NCBI GenBank assembly: GCA_015179125.1
Contig: WHVA01000045.1
Span: forward strand, 124,001-188,000
Source of the DNA: Gautieria morchelliformis
Taxonomy: Eukaryota > Basidiomycota > Agaricomycetes > Gomphales > Gomphaceae
Length of the DNA stretch: 64,000 nt
Reading direction: 5' to 3'
The notes below the pieces were generated by a model, which saw only the letters and a list, made by a program, of their open reading frames with translations, had not been told where the DNA came from and did no database searches. Numbering within the stretch: the first letter of the stretch is position 1; every line of letters starts with the position of its first letter. Shown here one piece after another: positions 36,983 to 46,984 of the stretch. The position numbers and the translations under genes are program-made.

Positions 36983-37161
36983 ATTGAACACAAACACATG
37001 TATTTTACAGCAGGTTGTAAGTACATGTAATTTACAATAGGTTGTACATGTTTCCAACAGCTGGCGTGCGCTGCCTGCGCCGGTTCGTCGGGAACCGGAT
37101 AATCCCGGGAGCTTTACAGCAGCAACTATTCTCAACCACCACCAAGTTCTCGACAAACTAG

Positions 37162-37699
37162 ATGGCTCCCAGCAAGAAATCAAAGTCGACAAAATCTAGC
37201 GAGTCCATCGCCACCCGTCTTGGACTTGTAGTCAAGTCCGGCAAATACACGCTTGGATACAAGTCTGCATTAAAACAAATGCGCAGTGGCAAGGGTGAGT
37301 AACACCTTTGCAAACTCTACCTCCGGGGACTGGAGCGTGAGGCTGAGAAGGTCCCTTGTGCTGACGAGGCTTTGTTTGCTTTCCCTGCTGTGTGGTTGTG
37401 TTGCCTCCCGTATGGAACGGTGACATAGCCAAGCTTGTCCTTATTGCCGGCAACTGCCCTCCGCTCCGCAAGTCAGAGATCGAGTACTACGCAATGTTGT
37501 CCAAAACCTCCGTTCACCATTTCGCCGGTTCGAACGTTGCGCTTGGTACTGCAGCCGGAAAGCTGTTCCGCGTGGGGTATGTCCAGGCTCCCCCGTCCTC
37601 GCTCTCGTGCTGATCTTATTGATTTTTCGCAGTGTCATGACGGTTTCTGACCAGGGCGACAGTGATCTTCTTACCATCGCGGAAGGTAACACCGCATAA
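37162..37699 (+). CDS. RPL30: 60S ribosomal protein L30 (eL30)
   Basis: Component of the large ribosomal subunit. ATG 37162 gives [20 protein letters not shown], then [20 protein letters not shown]. Intron 1 (donor GTGAGT at about 37297, acceptor gtgacatag) leads to [32 protein letters not shown] and [15 protein letters not shown]. Intron 2 (GTATGT, acceptor tttcgcag) leads to [20 protein letters not shown] and TAA 37697. Length and sequence match eL30 throughout. In yeast, L30 represses splicing of its own transcript; the same cannot be judged here. Confidence 0.97.
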
Positions 37700-38540
37700 A
37701 AGAGGGCATGCTTGACCCCATGTACTACTTTTGTATGCCCCCACTACGCTCATGATCGAGGTGCACGTCGCATTATGCCTATGCTGTATTCAGATGTCTT
37801 TGCGGTCATGATCATCCCAGACTAAATCCTGATATTACGCATCATTAAGTGTAACAGTGACAGAGGTATTCTTTCTAGTGTCTTCCACCCAGAGCCTCAG
37901 CAGCTCTTGCCCACCGCTCCCTCTCTACCTTCGTTCTCATACCTGCGCTCAACCCAGCTACGCCATCTTGTCCTCCAGCGCAGTTTCGCAAGCCAACGAT
38001 CTACTTTTCTTAAGTTGGCCGAAGAAAATATGTCCTGCTTTTATAGGCGCTCAAACTGCTGCTCCGCGCCCTGACTTGATACAGTGTATGAGGCGCAACA
38101 CGCCTCAGATGACGATACTCAATGCCGAATATCTCTCCTTTGTCGTTCAGTGTCCCGATGCATGCATTCCGACTCAGAAGCGGGGGTGTCGTCAAAAGAG
38201 ATAGTGTGACTATCGATGGACAACATTAGAGCGAGTCGAGGTTTGCCAGGTAAGACTCACAAGGCGGCCCATAATCCAGAAAGTTATGTGACCAGTGAAA
38301 ATTATGCTGATGCTCAAACGCCAATTGTGCGTGCCCATGATCCCGGCAACTTCCCCTCCGGCGAAAATACGCGATCGCTCGACTGAAGTGGCGTTTTGAG
38401 GATAGGCGGCATTATGTGAGTCGATCTCTTATATGTATTTGACACGAAGGTTCACCTAAGCGAGACAATAGGAAAACTTTCCATGCCTCTTGGGCGCATT
38501 AGCTAAGATATAATGGAGCCCGAACTTGCACCAGAGTCTT
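37700..38540. other. Intergenic region after RPL30
   Basis: No gene supported. The open frame at 37857-38204 starts with GTG and has no recognisable motif. Confidence 0.5.
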
Positions 38541-40165
38541 GGCACAGAGCATTAAGTAACCTGGGGGTCAGATGTTTTGCTCCGCGGAAGGCATTGCTTT
38601 GCACCCGAAACTCACACTACAAAGTTGATCCATGGGCAGAAGTAACCTGGTGGTCGCGCAGAAATGTGTTCGGGACCGGTGTTTTGCTCCGCGGAAGGGA
38701 TTAATTGGCTTTGCATCGGAAACACAGCCTAAAAGGTTGGACTAGCTCTCCGCCTTTGCGCAGGCTTCAACGATATTTTCCCCCTGATTTGATGTTTGCG
38801 CCATACTTAATCAGATGCGGGGCGAATTCACTTTTTTTTTTGGTGTACAAGTGCGAAATGCCCGCAATCTCACCAGGGCGGGATTCGCTGTGGGATATGT
38901 AAAAGTTTTAGGGGGTCAAGGTCAACTAGGCCGACCACCGTCGTTGGTAGCAACGTCCATCTCCGAAGCAGGGGTCGAGAATTAAATCGCCCGGACTACC
39001 TTTAGACGTTGAGGGGGACTAGGAGTATGCCTTCGAGTATGCGTCCATCAGTCGCACGCATAGGAGGAACTTGGCACCCAGAGTTAACCTGGAGGTCGCG
39101 CAGAGATGTGTTAAATGTTTTGCTCCGCGGAAGGGATCGAAAACACAGCCTAAAAGGTTGGACTAATCGCCCTCGGCCTTTGCGCAGGCTTCATCGATGT
39201 TTTCCTCTCTATGGCTTAATTAGATGCGAGGCCAATACCTTTTTTTTTTTGGTGTACAAGTGCGAAATGCCCGCAATCTCACCAGGGCGGGATTCACTGA
39301 GGGATATGTAAAAGTTTTAGGGGTCAAGGTCAACTAGGCCGACCATCGTCGTTGGTAGCAACGTCCATCTCCGAAGCAGGGGTCCAGAATTAAGTCGCTG
39401 ACTACCTTTAGACGTTGACGGGGACTAGGAGTATGCCTTCGAGTATGCGTCCATCAGTCGCACGCATAGGAACTTGACACCAGAGTTAACCTGGAGGTCG
39501 CGCAGAGATGTGTTAAATGTTTTTCTCCGCGGAAGGGGATCGAAAACACAGCCTAAAAGGTTGGACTAATCGCCCTCGGCCTTTGCGCAGGCTTCATCGA
39601 TGTTTTCCTCTCTATGGCTTAATTAGATGCGGGGCCAATACCCATTTTTTTGGTGTACAAGTGCGAAATGCCCGCAATCTCACCAGGGCGGGATTCACTG
39701 AGGGATATGTAAAAGTTTTAGGGGTCAAGGTCAACTAGGCCGACCATTGTCGTTGGTAGCAACGTCCATCTCCGAAGCAGGGGTCGAGAATTAAATCGCC
39801 CGGACTACCTTTAGACGTTGAGGGGGACTAGGAGTATGCCTTCGAGTATGCGTCCATCAGTCGCACGCATAGGAGCTTGACACCAGAGTTAACCTGGAGG
39901 TCGCGCAGAAATGTGTCCGGTAGATGTTTGCTCCGCGGAAGGGAATCGGAAACACAGCCAAAGGTTGGACTAATCGGCCTTTGCGCAGGCTTCATCGATG
40001 TTTGACTGATGTGTGCGGCAATGCGTATGGCTGCATTAGATGCGGGGCCACTTCCTTTTTTTGGGGTGTACAAGTCTTGCCAGCGTGGGATATGGAAAAG
40101 AGGACAGCTAGGCCGACCATTGTCGTGGAGGGTAGCAACGTCCATGTCCAGAATTAAATGGCTCG
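38540..40165. repeat. Tandem array of ~400-bp units (four copies plus a partial one)
   Basis: The landmark ggtggtcgcgcagaa / ggaggtcgcgcagaga recurs near 38649, 39091, 39493 and 39896. The spacing is 442, 402 and 403 bp. Each unit also carries tgctccgcggaaggg, acacagcctaaaaggttgga, a poly-T run followed by ggtgtacaag, cccgcaatctcaccaggg and cgttggtagcaacgtcc. A partial unit precedes the first at about 38555. Copies 2 and 3 are nearly identical; copies 1 and 4 have diverged, and copy 4 is shortened at its right end. Short open frames inside are created by the repeats and are not called. Confidence 0.95.
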
Positions 40166-40705
40166 GAGTACTGGCGCTGAGGGGAATCGACGAGGCCCTC
40201 GAGATGCCTGCGCACGTGGTTAGTGGGCGGACCGGCCGCGGACTTTTGTGGTGTCTGACATGTCGCCTTTACGTACTGATCCCAACGTCCACCGCAACAG
40301 ATGTCCCTCAGTGAAACAGCGCCACTGACTCGCCGGCTGGCATATTTTAGTTTGAACTGGCGACTAATACCCCTCCTATTAGTAGCCGATACCCGTACTG
40401 CAGCATCAGAGAGGGGGAGTCTCATCAGATTACTGTTAGTGGCAATCACACGTATGGGCGTCATCCCAGTGGTGCCACGGTATGGAAGAGTGCCTCCCAG
40501 TTTGGGTGATCCGCTTATCATCTAGAAACGGTCGGCACCAGGCGCTACTCTATAGTCAGGCGACTGGGAAACGTATAAGAATTAATCTGAAGGTGCCCGG
40601 CTTCTGAGAAGCTAGTCCACGGGACGTCAATAGGAATGGTTGCACGGTCAGTCACCTAGCAACTTGGACTCTATTAAAGCCCTAACGTCGAAATGCACCA
40701 CTAGG
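40166..40705. other. Intergenic region after the repeat array
   Basis: Nothing recognisable; promoter side of the F-box-like gene at 40706. Confidence 0.5.
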
Positions 40706-41482
40706 ATGTCTAGCATCTTCGATGGACCTGTGGAGCTCGTCAAGACCATCTTCGACATCGCCGCAAGGGACGAGAAGTCGACAGCGTTACAGCTCGTCCG
40801 CGTCTGCAAGGCCGCACGACAATGGGTTGCCCCCATAATCTACGAAACAGTCGAGCTCGACAACCCCTCGGCATTGCGCTTTGAACGCATGCTCGCCATG
40901 CCATCGTCATACTCTCTGGCATGCCTCGTCCGCAATTTACGGGTCACCTGTCTCCCCGACGTCGATTTGCTGTCGAGTCGTTGCGGCGAGGTCCAGGCGA
41001 TGACCATTGCCAACTATGACATCCACCACCTTGGGCGCCTACGGCTACCCTCATTGACGCACCTTACGATCAGGGGTTCCCTCCGATATGCCCATTTCTC
41101 ATCCAATATGACCGCCCTGACAACGGTCACGCACCTCCGCTTCCAGAATGACGTACCCCGCTTGCCAGAGGACTTCGCGTCCGCCATTCCCAGCTTGACC
41201 CATTTTTCATGTTGCTACCATCTCTCCAAGAAGTCTCAGCACCGAGAGCTGGAACGATGCCTGAACACTATCATGACTGCGCCGGCATTGCGCGCCGCCA
41301 TAGTGTGCGTTCATACGCGCGATCACGAACCGGGAGATCCTATCTCACCACATGCCCTTGGAGTCTGTGACCCTCGAGTGGTAGTGGTATCGAGCCAGGC
41401 CAATGAAGCACAGCAATCGCCTACCCATTCGGAAACATGCGGGATCGTCGCCGCGGAATTCAAACGGCAGTGTAGGCTGTGA
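40706..41482 (+). CDS. F-box/LRR-like hypothetical protein
   Basis: Single-exon frame of 258 codons. The ATG at 40706 is preferred because the frame upstream opens only with a TTG. The N-terminus (SIFDGPVELVKTIFDIAARD, then LQLVRVCKAARQWVAPIIYE) resembles the degenerate F-box of agaricomycete proteins, where P-ELV--I---A and L--VC--W recur. The rest has leucine-rich segments (LGRLRLPSLTHLTIRGSL, MTALTTVTHLRFQND, IPSLTHFSCC). F-box proteins supply substrates to SCF ubiquitin ligases; that role is inferred. No close family recognised. It follows the tandem array and precedes a second F-box gene. Confidence 0.7.
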   Translation: MSSIFDGPVELVKTIFDIAARDEKSTALQLVRVCKAARQWVAPIIYETVELDNPSALRFERMLAMPSSYSLACLVRNLRVTCLPDVDLLSSRCGEVQAMTIANYDIHHLGRLRLPSLTHLTIRGSLRYAHFSSNMTALTTVTHLRFQNDVPRLPEDFASAIPSLTHFSCCYHLSKKSQHRELERCLNTIMTAPALRAAIVCVHTRDHEPGDPISPHALGVCDPRVVVVSSQANEAQQSPTHSETCGIVAAEFKRQCRL

Positions 41483-42080
41483 GTGGACACCTTTGTCTGA
41501 TGTAAGATCGAAGCTGACGGAGTCAGCAATCAGGGATTAGAGGCGTTTACTGCAAGATATGCCGCAAGTAGACGCGAATCCCATTCTTTCTTTATTGTAT
41601 TACATGCGGACTGCGGTGCACTAGAAGGTGGTTTTGGTGGAAATCATGAGACGCTGGCCTCTACATTCGGTGTAAAATAGACGGAAAAATTGAAATTGTT
41701 CGAAAACTTCTCACGGAAACGGAGCCCCGTAGAGTAGGGATGGAAGTTGACCTCGAACGCTCACTGCGCAGGCCTTGTAACACTGCTTTACTGCGTCGGC
41801 TTTGCCCCAACATGCTGCTGTTCGCTCGATGATGTTCTGCATGACGATCCTGACGATCCTTTTCCCTAGACAGCTCTTGAAACTCCGCAGGTCAGCTGCC
41901 CTAGCGGTAGTAGTATCGCCTCGCGGTGCCTAGGAAGCAGCCTATTTGTACGCCTGCACCACACGCCTCGGTTCTCACAGCCCTCTCACACCACTGCTCA
42001 GCATCCTCAGGTATCAGCTATTCAATCATTGTTGCCCTCAATACACTGATTAAATGTATCGCTAAGCAGATAGCCGCTCT
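41483..42080. other. Intergenic between the two F-box genes
   Basis: No gene supported. Promoter region of the second F-box gene. Confidence 0.5.
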
Positions 42081-43648
42081 ATGGATACCGTGGCCCACGA
42101 TTTATATCTCCATGCCTCAGATTTCCTGCCTAACAGCACAGAGGCACACCAACTCAGGACGGCCGTTGAACTTCAGGAGAACGGCATCCTAGTTTTGAAT
42201 GCTCGGATAGCACTCCTGGAATCCCAGTTGTGCCTTCTGCGAGCCCAGCGCGTTGGCCTGGTCGAGTCATCCACCGTGAAAAGGGCGCTCCTCGCGCCGA
42301 TTCGCAGGCTTGCGCCAGAGACGTTGGGGGAGATCTTTGAGCTATGCAACAGCAGTTCAGTGGCCCCGGGCGTGCGACGGATCATCTCCCCAGACTCGAC
42401 CCCGCTTCTCGTGGGGCGCGTATGCAGAAAGTGGCGCCAAGTGGCCATGGGAAACCCTCAGCTGTGGACGTCAATCGCCTTGGAACACACGGCTGAGATG
42501 CCTTTGAAAGTCAACCCCTTCGTTATCATTCCAGCATGGCTCAACCGCTCGGGGTGTTTACCGCTCGACGTCTATCTGGGAGACGGCTTGGAGAAGATTT
42601 TTGCGACCGAGCGACACGCGGAGGCTGTCAGATCGTGTATGGAGATGCTTGGCGACCATTTCCATCGCTGTCGATCCTTCCATGTCACGAATGCTTTCCC
42701 CAACATTCTCCCTGCCATGTTCCCCCGGGGCGCTGCAGGGATGCATCGTCGCTGCGTGACATACGCGTTATCCCATCCATCTTCTCCCTTCCGCAGCGTC
42801 CCCTCGTTTTGGGACACATCGCCGCTCCAAATCTCGAGAGTATAGACGTATACCGTCCGTCCACGTTCTTCGACTCAATAACGCTCGATTACTCTCGCCT
42901 TCGTAGCCTCCGGTGGAACACGTGCATGCCGTCCAGCGACGAGGAGTCGTCGCTGAACAACCTCGCCCAAGTCTTGAGTCTCTGCCCTAACCTCGAAGAG
43001 TGCGAAATTATGCATCCCTCTCATTCCGCCGCGTCTCTGGCTAATGTTACAACGGTTTCTGTGCCGAGCTTAAGGCGTCTGCGGCTGAAGTTTACGTTAC
43101 AAGCTGACCCCAGTCCATTATTCAGTGTTCTTCGGACTCCCGGTCTGGAATCTCTTACTTTGGAGCAGGTGTCGCCGATCAGCAACATTCCAGGATTTGG
43201 TGGCGCGTTGTCGACGTTTATCTCGGCGGCACCGCCGCCGCTGAAGGAGCTGCGCATGATTCGTCTCATCCTATCTGCGGAAGACGCCATTCTCTTGTCG
43301 CCACTATCGCGCCTTGAGTCGTTGCAGCTGCACAATTGCTTCCTTCACCCTGCCTTCCTTGCTGCGTTATCGCCCAGAGCTGGAGAGCACCCCGATGCCT
43401 GGACAGTGCCGAAATTATCCTCGATATGCTTGAACTCTTCCGCCTTTGGCACCGAGACATTGGCAGAAGTGGTTGAAAAGCGCCTCGCAATACCCAGCGT
43501 GTCGGAGGAGAACAACGCGGCATACCATCCTCGCCTCAGTTCGGTCTCACTCGCGCAATGTCGCCTCTCTGTAGCTGACCAGAACACACTGACGATGCTT
43601 ACCAAAACACACGACGGGCTCTCTGTCGACATTTCGGACTCGGAGTAG
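42081..43648 (+). CDS. F-box protein with LRR-like C-terminus, apparent +1/-1 frameshift
   Basis: Typical agaricomycete F-box protein. ATG 42081 starts an N-terminal helix (LRTAVELQENGILVLNARIA, LLESQLCLLRAQR), then the F-box RRLAPETLGEIFELC ..LLVGRVCRKWRQVAMGNPQLW. The first frame runs to 42845, but plausible protein sequence moves to a second frame at about 42720-42750 (RDASSLRDIRVIPSIFSLPQ). That frame continues with leucine-rich segments (LRSLRWNT, LCPNLEECEI, VPSLRRLRLKF, LSRLESLQLHNCF) to 43648. No GT-AG pair accounts for the switch. A CCCCCGGGG run at about 42722 suggests an indel, either real (young pseudogene) or from sequencing. Product probably recruits a substrate to an SCF ligase. 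Confidence 0.72.
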
Positions 43649-44477
43649 GCTGCGGACTGTGAGTGGCCGGGCATGCTCGGTTTCAGCGAGTCTTATGAAT
43701 GCCAGAGGCAGCGTTTATACCCGCGGAAGTCAGACTCTGGCAGTCTGAAGCCCGTCGCGATGTAGAAGCGGTGCCCGTAACAAAGTGTACGATGGAGGCT
43801 AATTATTATGGACACACGACGACTCCGCTATGTGGTCATTAGGCAATGAGATGGACAGTTCAAAATCACGGGTGATGATTATGGTGTCATGCGTTCGTCT
43901 GTAGCTGTATCTGTACTCCTTTGCAAATTATGGATTCACCGTATGCCCGAGAAGCGGCTCTAATAAGGGGTGCCGAGCACCGTTCAATGGTATCTACAGA
44001 TCCCTAGCCGAGCAGGGGACGCCGGCGCCAAGCAGGGCAGCCGCGGAGGCAAAAAACGCTGAAGCTAGACTGCGTAAAGTTAGTTTGCGAGCCGGACTGG
44101 AAACATGCGAAGAAGCGGCGCGGAAGCCTGACGACCTGCCAATGTTCGAGACTCACGCCTGTGCATAAATATCTTCAGCGGATCGAACGGCGCCCAGGGC
44201 AAGCGCACCGTGGCAAGAAAGAGAAGAAAGGAAAAAGAGCGACGACGCGGAAACAGGCAAGTGACCGCAAGGATGTCGGTGCGACGACCGTTGAACGTTG
44301 AGCAGCGGCCCGGTGGAACTCGCCTTGCGTACCTACTCAAAATGAACGCAAATAACAGCGACAAGTTGGATTAACAACAGAATGTAAAATACCGGTATAC
44401 AATTCGTTGTCTGCAGTCTCCAAGGGGAAAACAGGTCTAGTACGTATAGTCCCCTTGGAGTAACAGAATGCACAGCT
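43649..44477. other. Convergent 3' region, F-box gene and GATA factor gene
   Basis: No gene supported. Contains the hairpin at 44418-44460 immediately downstream of the GATA factor stop codon. Confidence 0.5.
44418..44460 (-). terminator. Perfect 11-bp hairpin in the GATA factor 3' UTR
   Basis: Arms ctccaagggga (44418-44428) and tccccttggag (44450-44460) are perfect inverted repeats with a 21-nt loop. It starts 18 nt after the stop codon at 44478 on the minus strand. Listed as a terminator-like or mRNA-stability structure; function is inferred only. Confidence 0.5.
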
Positions 44478-46984
44478 TTACTGGGAAGCTTCCGTTTCTT
44501 CTACTCTCCACACGACCTCCCGCTCCCGCCTCTCTCTTGGGGGTAGCCTCAGCGACTCCTGTGGCGCAGCAGAGCCTGGCGCCCCCGCTGCACGCATCTC
44601 ATCCAGGCCGCGTTTTACGCCCCGCATGATTTCGTCCGTTTTGTTGAGAAGCCCCTCGATTCGTTTGCGCTCCTCATGCAGTTCGCTGTAATGTGCCACC
44701 AGGTCCGCATAGGATGGCGCGGGCCGCTGATGTTGCTGCTCCTGCTGCTCCTGCTCGGCAAACATCGCGGCATGAGATGGCTGCTGGTGTGCATGTGGCT
44801 GTTGCTGAGGCACAAAGCCCGTAGGTGTATGCGTCTCGGCCCCGCGCGGACGAGCGGGCGAAAGATGGCTCGGCAGGAAAGGGTACGTGTGTGCATGCGA
44901 GAGTGGCGGCAAATGCAACGAGCCCTGTGTGGCCGCAGTCGGACTGATCGCACTAGTGTTTTGATGCGTCGACTGATGCGCATCGTGCGGCGAGCGCGCT
45001 CGCGCTCCGGGGCCCGAATAGTTGAAGCTCCTGTTCGTCCCGCCCAGTTGATGATGCGCATTCGGGTGAGCATTGGAAAGGACATCCAGCTCCGCGAGTG
45101 GAGGGAGGTCGAATCCGCCGTGGCCATGCGGCGATCCGCCTGGATGTGCGTGCGGGTGCTGGTGTATGTCCCAGGTGTGCGTGGCAACAGGGGTCAATGT
45201 GTTCCGCTCATACTCTTCCCGGTCACGTTGCACATCCTCCGTGGGCCGAGGATCGCCATTCGCTCGCTGTCCGGGACTAACACTAGGCTCATGATCGCTG
45301 GCAGCGGCGCCCGAGCCCCTCGTGCGTCGCGGTCGCTTTCGCTGCGGTTCATGCCCCTGCTCGAGTTCAAATACCCCTTCTTGGGACGCCTGTTGGCGAA
45401 TCTGCGCAGATCGCCTTCCTGCCTTTCCAAGCGCGTCCAGGGCCTCTGCAGCATCCCTGTCAGACATGGTCGTGGAGGAAGGAGGCGTGGCAATCGGCAA
45501 CGGTTGCTGTGGGATAAATGTGTGTGTTTGTGACGAAATGGGCGTATTACTAGCCGCAGGGACACGTTTGCGCCGCTTGATGACCGTCTTTTTGAGGGAA
45601 TTTGGGCGATGCGTCCCGTGCAATTTGTAATATAATCCTGCGGTAGCCAATATGCAGTCAGTAATCCGAGGATTGTGAGACGGAGAAAGAACGGATGGTG
45701 AGTGTATCGTATCTGATAAAGAATAGACGCTTAAGGGCCGACGGTCTGTGCGTGAGAAGAATCGACAGACAAAGGGAAGAAGTCAGCAGTGTGAGATCAG
45801 ATAAAAATCACGGTCGCTTAGATGACTGTCGATGCGGAAAGCGAATAGCAACAGACGCCGAGATGATGCGTCCACATATGGCAAAGAGAAAATGAGGCCA
45901 ATGCGAGAAATCGTCAACATATGGGTATCGAATAAATCAACTGAATCACGGAGGAAGACGCGGTGTAAAATTTAGGGGGGATGACTACGCTCACCACACG
46001 CGTTACAGATATTATTGCCAGTGTCGTCTCGCCTCCAGAGCGGCGTGGTGCTTGTGCCACAATTGGCGCAGCTGAGTGCACCAACGGGCGCTCGTCCGCG
46101 ACCACGGTTTGAAAAGTTCGAGTTGCCGCTTCCCTCTGTGGAATCAGGCTGGGCCTCCACCTGGCCAGAGGTTGCCGGTGGATCCTGCGACGAAGCTGGG
46201 GGGGCAGCTGCCGAGGAGGCAGCTTCACGCGCGGAGTGGGAAAGGACATTATTGTACGTGGGACAGCCGGCACACGCGGAGGTCCCACCTGTGCCATCAC
46301 ACCGTCCGTCGCCTGGGCAAGTGCCCCCAGCATGTTTTTGATGCTGAGAGTCTGAGAGAGGCGAGGCGGCTGGCGTTAGCATAGCCGGCGGCGACTGTGC
46401 CTCTGAGGAGGGCTCGGCTGCGTGCGAGGCTTGTTCTGCGGAAGGAGGTGTAGGGGAGCGGCCCATAGTGGGAGGTCGTGGAGTGCGGCGAGCTTTGAGG
46501 TATAGACCTGATGGGGAATGAACGTATGAGCGGGTGTAAGAGAGAAGACCTTGCGTAAGGGGCCTCGCGGAGGACACGCATTTCTAACGTTGTACCATGA
46601 GACGGCCAAAGGCCACTCGACGAACTGCCCAGGCGCAGCGCGAAGCGATAGTGAGGAGAAATACTCACCACACGCGTTGCAAATGGGGTTTCCCTCGGCG
46701 TCGCGCCTCCAAAGAGGGGTTGACGCGGTTCCGCAATTGGCACAAGATGTGCCACCGTCGTCAGGGAGAGATGTCGAAGAAGACTCAGGAGCTGCGGCTG
46801 CAGAATCCAAAGCGAGAGAATCTTGAGGCTGATCAGAACGGGGTTGTGGTTGTTGTGGTTGCGGCTGGTCGCTTGGTATGGAAGGTGGAGGCGTATAAGC
46901 CTGGATGGTGGTTGGAAGAGTAATCCTAGCAATGTTCTGGTGAGGTAGATTAGACACTGGGGACTCGAGTACCATCGGCGACAT
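44478..46984 (-). CDS. Two-finger GATA iron regulator (SREA/Urbs1/Sfu1 family)
   Basis: Nuclear repressor of iron-uptake and siderophore genes under iron-replete conditions (family knowledge). ATG 46984 starts a Pro/Gln-rich tail, then finger 1 [20 protein letters not shown] with ICNACG, split by an intron that resumes [12 protein letters not shown]. Between the fingers lies the Cys-rich region diagnostic of this family ([19 protein letters not shown]). Finger 2 is [20 protein letters not shown] with ICNACG, again split after the same glycine; it resumes [20 protein letters not shown]. The second intron (45638-45994) is unusually long at 357 nt and contains two ATCWGATAA sites. The C-terminus is His/Gln/Pro-rich with a late coiled coil ([20 protein letters not shown]). 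Ends 44478. No siderophore gene lies in this window. Confidence 0.93.
45711..45719 (+). promoter_or_regulatory. ATCWGATAA iron-GATA site 1 (ATCTGATAA)
   Basis: Exact match to the extended GATA element ATCWGATAA, reported as the target of SREA-type iron regulators. It sits inside the 357-nt intron of the gene encoding the predicted regulator. Confidence 0.5.
45796..45804 (+). promoter_or_regulatory. ATCWGATAA iron-GATA site 2 (ATCAGATAA)
   Basis: Second exact match, 85 bp from the first and in the same orientation within the same intron. Confidence 0.5.

Noticed and set aside
37857-38204. Plus-strand frame of 115 codons after RPL30
   Set aside because: GTG start and no family resemblance; likely chance.
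38700-40160. Open frames sharing KHSLKGWTNRPRPLRRLHR inside the tandem array
   Set aside because: They repeat because the DNA repeats; frames differ in length between copies and are broken in the diverged units, so coding is unlikely.
45650-45652. ATG as the start of a separate short gene covering 44478-45650
   Set aside because: The residues following it continue the second GATA finger ([12 protein letters not shown]) through a proper acceptor, so this is the last exon of the GATA factor; an alternative internal transcript remains possible and is noted as a finding.
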